A stretch of DNA of 64,000 bases from Lysobacterales bacterium (GCA_022841325.1 JALHRS010000025.1:1-64000), one strand, 5' to 3'. Positions 18,643-30,596 are shown, numbered from the stretch's first letter. Notes: generated from the letters alone by a model not told the origin. Numbers and translations: made by a program.

Positions 18643-19890
18643 GTGCTGTATCAGATCCATGAGTTCCAGCGATCGCTGATGAGTCCCTTCGTCGCCTTCT
18701 CGGACGCGGCGGCGAAGATGTATTCCCAGCCGAGCAGTTTCATGTCGCGCCTTCCGGGCGCTTCCCGATTGGCGGCGACCTACGAGCTGATGTACCGCAT
18801 CGGCAAGGATTACGAAAAGCCCGAATTCGGCATCCGCAGCGTCGAATCCCACGGCCATCAGGTGCCGATCGTCGAGTTCACGGTGCTGGCCAGGCCCTTC
18901 TGCAATCTGATCCGCTTCAAGCGCTTCTCCGATGATCCGGTCACCGTCAACGATCTGAAGGACGATCCGCCGGTACTGGTGGTGGCGCCGCTGTCGGGCC
19001 ATCACTCGACGCTGCTGCGCGACACCGTGCGCACGCTGCTCAAGGATCACAAGGTCTATGTCACCGACTGGGTCGATGCGCGCATGGTGCCAGCCGAGCA
19101 CGGCGCCTTCCACCTCGATGACTACATCGATTACATCCGCGAGTTCATCGCCCACATCGGCGCGGCGCGGCTGCATGTGATCAGCGTCTGCCAGCCGACG
19201 GTGCCGGTGATGGCGGCGGTGTCGCTGATGGCCAGCGACGGCGAGCAGCTGCCGCGCTCGCTGACCATGATGGGCGGCCCCCTCGACACCCGGAAGAGTC
19301 CGACCCAGGTCAATGATCTGGCCACCACCAAACCGCTCAGCTGGTTTCAGAACAACGTCATCCACGAGGTGCCGCGCAACTATCCGGGTTACCGGCGCAA
19401 GGTCTATCCGGGCTTTCTGCAACATGCCGGCTTTCTGGCGATGAACCCGAGCCGGCACATGTCCTCGCATTGGGATTTCTATCAGGATCTGCTGCGTGGA
19501 GACCTGGAAGACGCCGAATCGCATCGCAAGTTCTACGACGAGTACAACGCCGTGCAGGACATGCCCGCCGAGTATTACCTCGACACCATCCGCGTGGTCT
19601 TCCAGGAACATCTGCTGCCGCGCGGCGAATGGTATGTACGCGGCCAGCGCGTCGCCCCGGAAGCCATCAGGAATACCGCCATCTTCACCATCGAGGGTGA
19701 ACTCGATGACATTTCCGGGGTCGGCCAGACCCAGGCCGCCCATGCCATGACGCCCGGCGTCGACCCCGCCCACAAACGCGATCTGACGGTCAAGGGCGCC
19801 GGCCACTATGGCATCTTCAGCGGCCGCCGCTGGCGCGAAGTAGTCTATCCGGAAGTGCGTGCGTTCATTCGTCAGCACGCCGGACCCTGA
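18643..19890 (+). CDS. phaZ: Intracellular polyhydroxybutyrate depolymerase
   Basis: A 415-residue protein that matches, from memory, Ralstonia eutropha PhaZ1 along its whole length: LYQIHEFQRS start, APLSGHHSTLLRDTVRTLL, SVCQPTVPV, and a GHYGIFSGRRWREE-like ending. The nucleophile is C183 in the VCQP motif, the position known for this family. It hydrolyses native PHB granules in the cytoplasm. The start is GTG at 18643, with GGGGAG 9 bases upstream. The 290-bp leader contains a TGC-ACT-GCA palindrome (18598-18606) that faintly recalls PhaR sites; this is speculation. No PHA synthase or phasin gene is in the window. Confidence 0.93.
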   Translation: MLYQIHEFQRSLMSPFVAFSDAAAKMYSQPSSFMSRLPGASRLAATYELMYRIGKDYEKPEFGIRSVESHGHQVPIVEFTVLARPFCNLIRFKRFSDDPVTVNDLKDDPPVLVVAPLSGHHSTLLRDTVRTLLKDHKVYVTDWVDARMVPAEHGAFHLDDYIDYIREFIAHIGAARLHVISVCQPTVPVMAAVSLMASDGEQLPRSLTMMGGPLDTRKSPTQVNDLATTKPLSWFQNNVIHEVPRNYPGYRRKVYPGFLQHAGFLAMNPSRHMSSHWDFYQDLLRGDLEDAESHRKFYDEYNAVQDMPAEYYLDTIRVVFQEHLLPRGEWYVRGQRVAPEAIRNTAIFTIEGELDDISGVGQTQAAHAMTPGVDPAHKRDLTVKGAGHYGIFSGRRWREVVYPEVRAFIRQHAGP

Positions 19891-19902
19891 GCCAGAGTGT
19901 GA

Positions 19903-20154
19903 GGTAGCGCGGCTCCGGCGCGCAGCGAATCGGGATCTGCGCCAGGGCTGTTCGCGCCGGCGGCCGCGGCATGGCCTGCCGGGCGCCGCGCGCTTGCCAT
20001 CTCTGCGCGCAGCCCGAGTTGCCGGGCGCGCGGACCCGGCCTACGTCATCGCTCCGACGTCGCCGTCGGTGAGCAAGTAGCCCGGGTAAGCCAAAGGCGC
20101 ACCCGGGGCTCATCGGCACACCACCCCAGGTGCGCTGGCGCTTACCTGGGCTAC
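19903..20154. repeat. Palindromic repeats between phaZ and the SDR gene
   Basis: Two elements. At 19903-19970, GTAGCGCGGCTCCGGCGCGC to TTCGCGCCGGCGGCCGCGG, repeated at 63279-63344. At 20078-20154, an inverted repeat running from GTAGCCCGGGTAAGCC to GGCGCTTACCTGGGCTAC. A GTCCAGACAAGTCCGGAC hairpin follows at about 20160-20180. No coding potential is seen in the 357-bp gap. Confidence 0.75.
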
Positions 20155-20204
20155 GACAAGCGTCCAGACAAGTCCGGACCTGCAACAGCCCGCACATCGG
20201 TGCC

Positions 20205-20247
20205 CCGACAACCGACAACCGACAACCGACAACCGAGAACCAGCCTC
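20205..20247 (-). repeat. Heptamer array after the SDR stop codon
   Basis: In the sense direction of the SDR gene, one base after the stop come AGGCTGG, TTCTCGG and four copies of TTGTCGG. Each unit ends in GG. The same unit family (TTGYYGG) follows the Do protease stop at 16037, also in sense orientation. Confidence 0.88.
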
Positions 20248-21009
20248 TCAGATCGCGGTCATGCCGCCATCGATGGTCATGCTGTGTCCGGTCATGAACG
20301 CGGCCTGTTCCGAGCACATCCAGAGCACGGCGCCGGCGATTTCCCCGACCTCGCCGATGCGCCCGATCGGATGCAGGCGGCGGATACCCTGCTCATCGGC
20401 CAGACCCTGATCGAGCATGCGCTGGTACATGGCGGTGCGGATGACGCCGGGGCAGACCGCGTTGATGCGGATGCCGGCCTTGCCGTACTCGGCGGCCGCG
20501 CTCTTGGTCAGACCGATCACCGCATGCTTGCTGGCGCCGTAGATGGCGTGCCTGGGCGCACCCACCAATCCGGCCACCGATGCGGTGTTGATGATGACGC
20601 CGTGGCCCTGGGCCTTCATCACCTGCAATTCGGCGCGCATGCAGGCCCACACGCCCTTGACGTTGATCGCCATCATGCGATCGAACAGGGCCTCGTCGGA
20701 TTCGCCCAGGCGCGCGTTTTCTTCCTCGATGCCGGCATTGTTGAAGGCGAAATCCAGGCTGCCGCCGTAGCTCAGCGTATGCGTGAGCAGCGATTCGATC
20801 TGCTCGACGCGGGTGACATCGGTGCGCACGAACCAGGCCTTGCCGCCCTGATCGACGATGGACTGCGCCAGTTGCGCCCCCGATTCGGCGATATCGGCCA
20901 GCACCACTTTGGCGCCTGCCGCCGCAAAAGCCAGCGCCGTGGCGCTGCCGATGCCACCGGCGGCACCGGTGATCAGCGCGGTGCGCCCGGCGTAGTCGTA
21001 TCGAGTCAT
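20248..21009 (-). CDS. SDR-family NAD(P)-dependent oxidoreductase
   Basis: A 253-residue classical short-chain dehydrogenase. The cofactor loop TGAAGGIG is at residues 14-21, with VVLADI ending in an aspartate at residue 39 (favours NAD(H)), NNAG at 90-93, and the catalytic S144, Y157, K161. The closing GHSMTIDGGMT matches the family. Related enzymes act on sugars, hydroxyacyls or steroids; the substrate cannot be read. A good AGGAG site lies before the ATG at 21009. Its neighbour is the PHB depolymerase (convergent), so hydroxybutyrate is one possible but untested substrate. Confidence 0.9.
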   Translation of the reverse strand: MTRYDYAGRTALITGAAGGIGSATALAFAAAGAKVVLADIAESGAQLAQSIVDQGGKAWFVRTDVTRVEQIESLLTHTLSYGGSLDFAFNNAGIEEENARLGESDEALFDRMMAINVKGVWACMRAELQVMKAQGHGVIINTASVAGLVGAPRHAIYGASKHAVIGLTKSAAAEYGKAGIRINAVCPGVIRTAMYQRMLDQGLADEQGIRRLHPIGRIGEVGEIAGAVLWMCSEQAAFMTGHSMTIDGGMTAI

Positions 21010-21152
21010 GGCTGGCTCCTGGCAAACTGAAAGGCGCCGATGCTGTTGGATGCAGGCACAGCGCGCAAGCCTGGGATTGATCGGACTCAGCTACGGCCCG
21101 CCGGTCACGGCGCTGGCCGAACTCCATCCGTCGGACTACCTCACAGGCCGGC

Positions 21153-21902
21153 CTATCGTTCGGCCCTGGGCACGATCCCCGGCACGCAACTGGGCACACC
21201 GTAAAGTGCGCCGAGAAAGGCCGAGCTGCCCATTTCGCCATTGGCACGGCGCTCGCTGTAGGCGGTCTTGCACTGGATCGGACAGCAGTTGCGCCCGCCT
21301 TTCCAGGGTTCGTTCTGATCGCAGGTAGGCACCTGGGTCACGCAGGAATCGGGGTTGGCGTCCTCCACCGCCGTGCACGAGCGCCAGGTCTGTTCGCAGC
21401 GATCGAGCAGTGCCAGCGGCGTATCCGGATCGTTCTGGTAGGACACCATGCCGCCCCGAATCTGCACCAGCTTGCCGTCGACCGTGGCCGCGTGTTCGAC
21501 GATCTCCTTGGCGAAGGTCGGCAGGCACAGATGCACCGAATCGTCGGCGCCGCGGCCCCAGCGCGCGCCCGGATGCTCACCCTGGCGGGCGTAATCGGCC
21601 AACACGCTGGTCACGGCGTCCCGTTGTGCCTTCGGCAAGGAGCCCAGCAGCTTGCGGTTGAGCGCACCGAGCGCGCGGCGGGCACCGTCTTCACTGGCGC
21701 ACAGCGGCGCCACCTCGGCGATATCGGGCACCCGCGCCGGCTCGATCCGGATCTGCTGCATGTCCTTGGCGGCGGCGCAGGGCTTGTCGCTGAAAACGTC
21801 GGAGCCATCGCGGCTCTTGCACTTGTAGATGGTGTCCTCGGCAGTAGCGATGCCGGCGGCGCCCAACAGCAGCAACAGCAGGCCTATGGGGATACGCGTC
21901 AT
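21153..21902 (-). CDS. Exported Cys-rich protein with N-terminal DUF4124-like domain
   Basis: A 249-residue protein with a clear signal peptide (residues 1-21, ending IATA). The mature N-terminus, IYKCKSRDGSDVFSDKPC, has the DUF4124 pattern of a short beta domain with a paired cysteine. The rest has no family I recognise but carries about ten more cysteines, including CDQNEPWKGGRNCCPIQCK, suggesting a disulphide-stabilised periplasmic or secreted protein. It is divergent from hisS. Function unknown. Confidence 0.7.
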   Translation of the reverse strand: MTRIPIGLLLLLLGAAGIATAEDTIYKCKSRDGSDVFSDKPCAAAKDMQQIRIEPARVPDIAEVAPLCASEDGARRALGALNRKLLGSLPKAQRDAVTSVLADYARQGEHPGARWGRGADDSVHLCLPTFAKEIVEHAATVDGKLVQIRGGMVSYQNDPDTPLALLDRCEQTWRSCTAVEDANPDSCVTQVPTCDQNEPWKGGRNCCPIQCKTAYSERRANGEMGSSAFLGALYGVPSCVPGIVPRAER

Positions 21903-22107
21903 GGGTGCAATCCGACTGAAGTCAGCCCGGAGTGTAGCAGTCTGTCGAAGCTGGAAAATCAGGCCGGAATGCGGCTGGGCGCGCGTTTACGATGGACGCG
22001 ACAGGCTGAAATAGCAGGCCTGGCCGGCGCCCGGACCTGCCGGGGGCGCGAACTCCACCCTGCTCGGTGTAGCCTACGCGGTCTTGTGTACTCTGCTTTG
22101 GCTGACG

Positions 22108-23523
22108 ATGAGCATCTTGAAGCCCCGCACGCCCGCCGGCACCATGGAATTGCTGCCGCTCGACCAGATCGCCTTTCAGGATCTGCTCGACACCATTCGC
22201 CGCAACTACGAGCGCTTTGGCTTTCTGCCGGTGGAAACGCCGGTGTTCGAGCTGTCCGACGTGCTGCTGACCAAGAGCGGCGGCGAAACCGAACGCCAGG
22301 TCTATTTCGTGCAATCCACCGGCAGCCTGAAACAGGGAGATGCCCCGGAACTGGCCCTGCGCTTCGATCTGACCGTGCCGCTGGCGCGCTATGTGGCCGA
22401 GCACGAGCACCAGCTCAGCTTTCCCTTTCGCCGCTACCAGATGCAGCGCGTCTACCGCGGCGAAAGCGCCCAGCGCGGACGCTTCCGCGAGTTCTACCAG
22501 TGCGATATCGACATCATCGGCAAGGATGAGCTGTCGATACGCTACGACGCCGAAGTGGTGGCAGTGATCGCCAGCGTCTTCCGCGAACTCAGCGTCGGAC
22601 CCTTCGTGATCCAGCTCAACAACCGCAAGCTGATGCGCGGATTCTTCGAGCGCGCCGGTGTCGCCGATGTCGAGCAGCAGACGCTGGTGCTGCGCGAGGT
22701 CGACAAGCTCGACAAGCGCGGTGCCGATTACGTGCGGCGCACGCTGACCGGCGAGGCTTTCGGACTTCCACCCGAGCGCGTCGAGGACATCCTGGCCTTC
22801 GTGCAGCTGCGCTCCAGCAGTCACGCCCAGGCCCTGGACATGCTGGCCGGCATCGGTGGCGGCAATGCCCAGCTGGAAGAAGGCATCGCCGAGTTGACCG
22901 AGGTGCTGAATCTGGTCAAGGGCTTCGGCGTCGCCGAGTCCAACTATGCCCTGAACTTCTCGATTGCCCGCGGTCTGGACTACTACACCGGCACCGTCTA
23001 CGAGACCATGCTGACCGACCACCCGCAGATCGGCAGCGTGTGCTCGGGCGGCCGCTACGAGAACCTGGCCAGCCACTACACCAAATCCAGGCTGCCCGGC
23101 GTCGGCATCTCCATCGGCGCCACGCGGCTGTATTTCCAGCTGCGGGAAGCCGGATTGATCGGCACCGCCGAGAGTACCGTCCAGGTGCTGGTGACGCAGA
23201 TGGACGCTGCGCTGATGCCGACCTACCTCGACATTGCAACGCAGCTGCGCAATGCCGGCATCAACACCGAACTGGTGCTGGATTCGGCCAAGCTCGGCAA
23301 GCAGCTCAAGTACGCCGACAAGGCCGGCATCCGCTTCGCCGTGATCATCGGCGAGAACGAAGTGAAGACCCAGGCGGTGGTCATCAAGGACCTGATCAAA
23401 CAGGAACAGTTCGAGGTGCCGCGCGAGGAGCTGATCAAGGCCCTGCGGGTGGAAATCGAACAGGCCGAAGCTCTGGGTGAGCTGAAGCGCCGCGGCCGCA
23501 AGTCTTCAGACCACGACGCATGA
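22108..23523 (+). CDS. hisS: Histidyl-tRNA synthetase
   Basis: A 471-residue class II synthetase. Motif 2 region [20 protein letters not shown], the histidine-specific [12 protein letters not shown], and motif 3 in [11 protein letters not shown] are present, followed by an anticodon-binding domain. The [19 protein letters not shown] form and extra length match the HisRS type I recall from Xanthomonas rather than the E. coli type (424 residues). Start ATG at 22108 ([17 protein letters not shown]). Its stop overlaps the ATG of the next gene by 4 bp (ATGA), so the two are translationally coupled. Confidence 0.95.
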   Translation: MSILKPRTPAGTMELLPLDQIAFQDLLDTIRRNYERFGFLPVETPVFELSDVLLTKSGGETERQVYFVQSTGSLKQGDAPELALRFDLTVPLARYVAEHEHQLSFPFRRYQMQRVYRGESAQRGRFREFYQCDIDIIGKDELSIRYDAEVVAVIASVFRELSVGPFVIQLNNRKLMRGFFERAGVADVEQQTLVLREVDKLDKRGADYVRRTLTGEAFGLPPERVEDILAFVQLRSSSHAQALDMLAGIGGGNAQLEEGIAELTEVLNLVKGFGVAESNYALNFSIARGLDYYTGTVYETMLTDHPQIGSVCSGGRYENLASHYTKSRLPGVGISIGATRLYFQLREAGLIGTAESTVQVLVTQMDAALMPTYLDIATQLRNAGINTELVLDSAKLGKQLKYADKAGIRFAVIIGENEVKTQAVVIKDLIKQEQFEVPREELIKALRVEIEQAEALGELKRRGRKSSDHDA

Positions 23524-25439
23524 ACAGCAAGGCCAGCCATCCCAAACCCATCGATCTCGACGGCAAGCGTCTGAGTCTGCAGGCGGTGCTCGATATCGCC
23601 GCCCGGCGGCGCCCGGTGCGTCTGTCCAGGGCGGCGCTGCGCAAGGTCCAGGTCAGTGCCGACTTTCTGGCCAGGGAGTTGCAGCGCGGCGAACCGATCT
23701 ACGGCGTCACCACCGGCTTCGGCTCGAACGCCGATCGCTTGCTCGAGGATTCGCGGCGCCGCCAGCGCGAGGATGATCGGCAACTGCCGATAGTGGCCGA
23801 GCTGCAGCGCAATCTGATCATCAGTCATGCCGTGTGCGTGGGTGATCCACTACCGCTGGATCTGGTGCGGGCCATGCTCGCCATCCGCATCAACACCCTG
23901 TTGCGCGGCCATTCCGGCGTGCGCGTGGTTACGCTGGAGCGGCTCTGCGACCTGCTCAGGCTGGACCTGATCCCGGTGGTGCCTGAGAAGGGCTCGGTCG
24001 GCGCCAGCGGCGATCTGGCGCCGCTCTCGCATCTGGCGCTGGCAGTGATCGGCGAGGGCGAGGTCTTCGAGAACGGCCAGCGCGTGCCCGCGGCCGAGGC
24101 CCTGGCGCGAGCCGGACTGGAACCGCTGACGCTGTCCTTCAAGGAAGGTCTGGCGCTCAACAACGGCACCGGCCAGATGCTGGCCTCGGCCATTCTGGCG
24201 GTGGGCCGGCTGGAACACCTGGCCAAGCTCGCCGACATCAATGCGGCGCTGGCGCTGGAGGCCTTCTGCGGACGCTCCGCGGCCTTCGACGCCCGCGTGC
24301 ACCAGCTGCGCCCGCACCCGGGTCAGATCGCGGCCGCCAGCAACATCCGCCAGCTGGTCGCCGGATCGCGGCTGGTCGACATCCCGTATCACCGCGTGCC
24401 GCGCTTCCATCCCTGGAGCCCGCAATCGTGGACCGGCGACGACAGCGATCCACGCACCTTCGATGTGCGCTGGGACTATGTGCCCAAGGCCGAGCGCGGT
24501 GCGCGGGCACGCCACTACCAGCGCCACCTGCCCTTCCGCGGCGGCAAGAAGATCCAGCCCCAGGATGCCTATTCGCTGCGCTGCGTGCCGCAGGTGCACG
24601 GCGCGGTCAAGGACACCCTGGAGCGGGTGCGCGAGATTGCCGAGATCGAGCTGAATTCGGTCACCGACAATCCGCTGATCTTTCCGGAGGCGCGCGAGGG
24701 CGAGGACTGCGTGGTCTCGGCCGGCAACTTCCACGGCATGCCGATTGCGCTGGCGCTGACCCAGCTCAAGTGTTGCATCCCGGTACTGGCCTCGATCAGC
24801 GAACGCCGCCTGGCCAAGCTCGTTGATCCGGCCACCAATGACGGCCTGCCGCCGTTCCTGATCGGCAACGAGGACGGCACCGATTCCGGCCACATGATCG
24901 TGCAGTACACGGCGGCGGCACTGGTCAACGAACTGGCGACCAAGGCCCATCCGGCCACGGTCTATTCCATCCCGACCAGCGCCAATGCCGAGGACCATGT
25001 GTCCATGGGCACCACCGAAGCCCGGCATGTGCTGGAAATGCTTGGTGACCTGGAGAAAGTGCTGGGCCTGGAGCTGCTCGTGGGTACTCAGGCACTGGAA
25101 TTCCGGCTGCAGATCCTGAGCGCCAGCTACACCCTGGCCACCAGCCTCGGCGTGCAGGCGCTGCGCTCAAAACTGCGCAACCTGTCGCAGGTCGGCCGCG
25201 AGGAGAGCGCGACCCTGGCCGAAGACGTCAAACGCCTGCAGGCCGATCTCAAGCAACTCAAGGACGCCCGTCCGTCCGCAGCCATCACCGCGGTACTGAA
25301 ACTGGTGCGTGAACGCGGCATCGAATTCCTGGCCCACGACCGCCTGTTGACCCCGGATCTGGAAAAGGCCATCGCCCTGGCCGAATCCGGCGAAGTGGTG
25401 GCCGTCGCCGAAGCTGCGATCGGCGAGTCGCTGCTGTAG
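23520..25439 (+). CDS. Histidine ammonia-lyase-like aromatic amino acid lyase, enlarged
   Basis: A 639-residue member of the HAL/PAL/TAL family (typical bacterial HAL is about 510). The MIO cofactor triad A162-S163-G164 lies in [12 protein letters not shown]. Catalytic positions Y61, H103 (ISHA), N214/215, Q348, Y351, R354, F404 and E491 are all present. H103 and the glutamate in AEDHVSMG are the HAL rather than PAL/TAL choices, so histidine deamination to urocanate is the best guess. Two additions explain the size: about 50 residues around 285-345 ([11 protein letters not shown]...) and a charged helical insert of about 40 residues near 560-600. It overlaps hisS by 4 bp and no other hut gene is nearby. 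Confidence 0.85.
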   Translation: MNSKASHPKPIDLDGKRLSLQAVLDIAARRRPVRLSRAALRKVQVSADFLARELQRGEPIYGVTTGFGSNADRLLEDSRRRQREDDRQLPIVAELQRNLIISHAVCVGDPLPLDLVRAMLAIRINTLLRGHSGVRVVTLERLCDLLRLDLIPVVPEKGSVGASGDLAPLSHLALAVIGEGEVFENGQRVPAAEALARAGLEPLTLSFKEGLALNNGTGQMLASAILAVGRLEHLAKLADINAALALEAFCGRSAAFDARVHQLRPHPGQIAAASNIRQLVAGSRLVDIPYHRVPRFHPWSPQSWTGDDSDPRTFDVRWDYVPKAERGARARHYQRHLPFRGGKKIQPQDAYSLRCVPQVHGAVKDTLERVREIAEIELNSVTDNPLIFPEAREGEDCVVSAGNFHGMPIALALTQLKCCIPVLASISERRLAKLVDPATNDGLPPFLIGNEDGTDSGHMIVQYTAAALVNELATKAHPATVYSIPTSANAEDHVSMGTTEARHVLEMLGDLEKVLGLELLVGTQALEFRLQILSASYTLATSLGVQALRSKLRNLSQVGREESATLAEDVKRLQADLKQLKDARPSAAITAVLKLVRERGIEFLAHDRLLTPDLEKAIALAESGEVVAVAEAAIGESLL

Positions 25440-26139
25440 ACGCGAACTCGCGTCGCCCTGCCTGTAGGAGCGACCTTGCGTCGCGACCGTGGTGTCGGGC
25501 GTTGGCGGCGAAGATCGGGAACCGCGGTGAGCTGTTTGCAGAAGCGGAACGCAGAGAACGCGGAGGGGCGCAGAGAACGCTGAGAGGAGCAGAAGCCATT
25601 TCTTCGGATTGTCTCTGCACTTTCCTCGCTCAGCTGCAATGACCATCAAGTTCACGGGCAGAGCACCACAGGCCAACACAAACTGTGGGAGCGGACTCTG
25701 TCCGCGACAGCTCTCCCGAAGGCCTGCGATCGCCCACCACCATTTCCGAAAGGCCGAGCTGTCACGTAGACCCTTCGGGTCAACATGACCTACGTACTTC
25801 GAGGAGGGCCCGTTCGCGGGCAGAGCCCGCTCCCACAGTGGAGCAAGAGCCATTCTGATCCGGCTTTACTCCGCGTTCTCTGCGCCCCTCAGCGTTCTCT
25901 GCGTTGACGCTTCTGGCCCTGGGTAAAGGCGAGTCCAGGCAGGCAACGCCCGGGTGGAGCCTCCAGACCAGTCTGGACCAACAACAACTTCATGGCCACC
26001 CGCGGATGAACATCTCCTGAGATCCTGACGCGCGACTCAGTCCCGGTCTGGCTATACTCCGCGCCCGACTTCCCTGCCCGCCCTGCCCAAAGGCGATGCG
26101 CATTGCGCGTTGCACGTACCGGCTGTGCCATCCGAGCCC
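25440..26139. repeat. 700-bp intergenic region rich in dispersed repeats
   Basis: No gene is visible. It contains REP-type units at 25462-25489, 25683-25709 and 25815-25838 (the last two inverted to each other). Tracts of the CGCAGAGAACGC family lie at 25548-25588 and, inverted, at 25871-25905. A partial CCAGACCAGTCTGG palindrome is near 25965. A TATACT at 26053-26058 may be the -10 of the typA promoter; no convincing -35 is seen. Confidence 0.7.
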
Positions 26140-27954
<1,815 letters not shown>

Positions 27955-27965
27955 GATCTTCACCG

Positions 27966-28853
27966 ATGAGTGATCTGCTGCATGCCTTCGTATTGCCGCA
28001 GCTCGGCGTTCGTGGCGCTGCGGTGCGCCTGGAAGCGGGCTATCGGGAAGTCCTGAGCCACCAGCCCTACGGTGCCTTCGTGGGCCGCTGGCTGGGCGAG
28101 GCGCTGGCCGCGGCCAGCCTGCTGGTCACCGGCATCAAGTTCAACGGCCGCCTTTCGCTGCAGCTGCAGGGCGGCGAAGCACTGCATCTGCTCTATGTCG
28201 AATGCACCAGCGATGGCGATCTGCGCGGCATCGCCCGCACGGCCGAAGCCGATTTCGACTGGAGCCGGGGCTTTGCCGCAGCCGCCAGCGGCGCGGTGCT
28301 GGCGATCACGCTGGAGCCCTACCTGAAATCCGAGCGCTATCAGGGCATCGTCGCCCTGTCCGGCGATTCCCTGGCAGAGACCCTGGAAGGCTATTTCGAG
28401 CAGAGCGAGCAGTTGCCGACCAGGCTGCTGCTGGCGGGTGATGGCGAGCGTGCCTGCGGGCTGTTGCTGCAGCGCCTGCCCAGCGAGGGCGGCACCCACA
28501 ACCAGATCGATCCGGATGCGTGGAATCGGGTTCTGCACCTGCTCAACACCGTTCAGCCGGACGAACTGTTGACCACGCCCAGCGCGGAGCTGATTCATCG
28601 ATTGTTCCATGACCAGCAGCGCCTGGAGGCCGACCCTGTGCCCCTGCACGTGCGCTGCCGCTGCACTCGCGAGAAAGTGGCGGATGTGCTGCGCCGCATT
28701 GGTCAGGACGAAGCCGCCGCGGCCGCCGAGCAGCTCGGCCACGCCGAAATCGTCTGCGAGTTCTGCGGCAAGACCTACCAGTTCGATGCCATCGAGATCG
28801 CCCAGCTGTTCCGGCCGGAACCGCCGGTCGAAGCCCCGGATCGACCGCAGTAG
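27966..28853 (+). CDS. hslO: Redox-regulated chaperone Hsp33
   Basis: A 295-residue Hsp33 protein. The zinc redox switch is complete: C231-x-C233 and C264-x-x-C267 (CEFC), which release zinc and unfold the linker on oxidation to activate holdase function in the cytoplasm. The N-terminal substrate domain includes YVECTSDGDLRG and GAVLAITLEP. It is 11 bp after typA, a stress-linked pairing. The C-terminus is proline- and acid-rich (PEPPVEAPD), a minor extension. Confidence 0.96.
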   Translation: MSDLLHAFVLPQLGVRGAAVRLEAGYREVLSHQPYGAFVGRWLGEALAAASLLVTGIKFNGRLSLQLQGGEALHLLYVECTSDGDLRGIARTAEADFDWSRGFAAAASGAVLAITLEPYLKSERYQGIVALSGDSLAETLEGYFEQSEQLPTRLLLAGDGERACGLLLQRLPSEGGTHNQIDPDAWNRVLHLLNTVQPDELLTTPSAELIHRLFHDQQRLEADPVPLHVRCRCTREKVADVLRRIGQDEAAAAAEQLGHAEIVCEFCGKTYQFDAIEIAQLFRPEPPVEAPDRPQ

Positions 28854-29039
28854 CGCAAGCTCCGATGGCGCTGTCAGCACCGCTGTTTGAGGCCGCTCCG
28901 AAGTTAAAATTTGCTTTAGAAACCTGCCGTTGTTGCCTGTTTCTGCTATCGTTGGCACAAAATGAATGGGCAAATTCCTGAACACCGGGAACTACCCGAC
29001 CCGGCACTGGTCAAAGTACAACAAGACGAGGCAGCCCCG

Positions 29040-30056
29040 ATGCCCGCACAGACCATGAAAACCAAGAATCTGATCGCTGCAATCACGCTGGCTATGGCCT
29101 CCACGGCGGCGTGGTCGCAGGCTTTCGATTCGACGCCATTGCCGCTGATCGTGCCTGATCAGGCGCATCCGTCGCCGTGGCCGCAAGCCGCAGACGGCAG
29201 CACCTGGGTGCCGGTGTTCGTGCTCGGTGGCAGCGATCCGATCGGTCTGGGCAATGCCTATGGCAGCGAGCCGGCCGGCAACGTGCTGGTGGGCGTAGCG
29301 CAGGTGCGTAGCCGCACCCTCAGCGGCGCCGAGACTTTCACCGTGGCACCCTCCCTGCGCTGGCGCCTGAACGAAAACGCGGGCTTCAGCGCGGCGATGA
29401 CCGTGACCGATTTCGTGCCTTGTCGCAGCCTGATGCAGGCCCCGCTGGCACCGCTGCAGTCAGACGCCTGCGAGACTTTCTCCGCTCGCGGCTCGCAATC
29501 GGCGCTGGGCGTCTCCGGCTCGCTGGATCTAGGCCGTACCAGCTTCACGCTGGGCTACAGCGAAAGCCCGGCCATCTGGGTGCTGCCTGGCAGCATCGGC
29601 CCTGCCGCGGCTGTCTCCACGCCTCCGGCGGCCCTGCCGCTGGCGCCACTGGCCAGCCAGCATCTGGATCCGGTGCGCACGGTCAGCCTGGGCGGCGAAC
29701 TGTCGCTGTCAGAACAATCACGACTGGGTGTGGCTCTGGCGATGTCGCGCCTGCCCATGCTCGAGAACAGCCCGGACATCGGTCGCGTGCAGTTCAGTGT
29801 GGCCTATGGTGATTTCAGTGCCGGCATGGCTGCGCAGATGATCCGCAAGGGCATCCAGACGGTCAGCCCCTGGTGGGCCAGCATGGATCTGGGCGTCAGC
29901 TGGCGCACGCCGTGGTCCGGCATCATTTCGGTAGGTGCGCGCAATCTGTTCAGCAGCGGCGAACCGCCCAAGCTCGGTAACTCGCCGGTGGCTACTGCCA
30001 ACGAGACCGACGCCTTCAGCCGCACACCCTATGTGCGCTACGAGCAGGATTTCTAG
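29040..30056 (+). CDS. Putative outer-membrane beta-barrel protein
   Basis: A 338-residue exported protein I do not recognise. A signal peptide (MKTKNLIAAITLAM...AWSQA) is followed by alternating amphipathic strands such as GNVLVGVAQVRSRTL, ALGVSGSLDLGRTSFTLGY and FSVAYGDFSAGMAAQM. It ends PYVRYEQDF, with a terminal phenylalanine typical of BAM-dependent barrels. Start at 29040 is favoured by GAGG 8 bases upstream; an ATG at 29055 directly before KTK is possible. It has two cysteines, possibly a disulphide loop (PCRSL...DACE). It has no operon partner. A porin-like or structural role is inferred. Confidence 0.65.
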   Translation: MPAQTMKTKNLIAAITLAMASTAAWSQAFDSTPLPLIVPDQAHPSPWPQAADGSTWVPVFVLGGSDPIGLGNAYGSEPAGNVLVGVAQVRSRTLSGAETFTVAPSLRWRLNENAGFSAAMTVTDFVPCRSLMQAPLAPLQSDACETFSARGSQSALGVSGSLDLGRTSFTLGYSESPAIWVLPGSIGPAAAVSTPPAALPLAPLASQHLDPVRTVSLGGELSLSEQSRLGVALAMSRLPMLENSPDIGRVQFSVAYGDFSAGMAAQMIRKGIQTVSPWWASMDLGVSWRTPWSGIISVGARNLFSSGEPPKLGNSPVATANETDAFSRTPYVRYEQDF

Positions 30057-30275
30057 TCGGGGCGCCTGCTTCGCAACGGATCTTCAGCGGCAAGTACCAT
30101 CTACTGATCACCGTCCAGCCAATTCTGGCGCTAGGCGTTGTCATTGGCGTTTGCCGGCACCCGACAGATGCGCAAGACCCAGGTGCGCCTGCGGCTTAGC
30201 TGGGCTACCGAGAGCTGATCCACCTCTTGCCATTGACGGCGAGGCCAGGCCGCGCCGTCGAGGATTCCATCGAAC

Positions 30276-30596
30276 TCACCAGTGACGATGCTGGCGGTCA
30301 TGTTTCTGCCGGGCAATCGCGACACTGGCGCGATTCTGCTTGCCCTGCAGCCTGACCCGCTCGCGCACCGTCACCACGCCATCGGCCTTGGCCCTGGCCT
30401 CAGCGTTCGCAATATGCTGCTGACGCGTCGCCAGCCGCGCGGCTTCCGGCCCGGTCAGCGTACCGCTGGCCACACCTTGCTCGATCCGCTGCGCCTGCCG
30501 ATCCTGGCGGGCGTCCACTCGCGGGGTACCGGCAAAAGCGCTGCCGGCCATGACCAGCAACAGCGCAGCGGTGGCCAACTGGGTCTTGATGTTCAT
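30276..30596 (-). CDS. Small exported basic protein of unknown function
   Basis: A 106-residue protein: signal peptide MNIKTQLATAALLLVMAGSA cleaved after FAG, then a highly charged helical body with QRIEQGVASGTLTGPEAARL and a second related segment around VVTVRERVRLQGKQN. The two segments look like tandem helical units, and the tail is His/Arg-rich. Similar small periplasmic proteins are, to my knowledge, widespread and uncharacterised in Betaproteobacteria and Gammaproteobacteria. AGGAG lies just before the ATG at 30596. It is divergent from the OPT transporter gene. Confidence 0.7.
   Translation of the reverse strand: MNIKTQLATAALLLVMAGSAFAGTPRVDARQDRQAQRIEQGVASGTLTGPEAARLATRQQHIANAEARAKADGVVTVRERVRLQGKQNRASVAIARQKHDRQHRHW

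Noticed and set aside
18289..19878. A 529-codon minus-strand frame opposite phaZ
   Set aside because: Antisense to a full-length, well-conserved PHB depolymerase; a high-GC shadow frame.
26025..26058. A full sigma-70 promoter for typA
   Set aside because: TATACT is a fair -10, but the nearest CTGACG is 22 bases away, too far for a normal -35.
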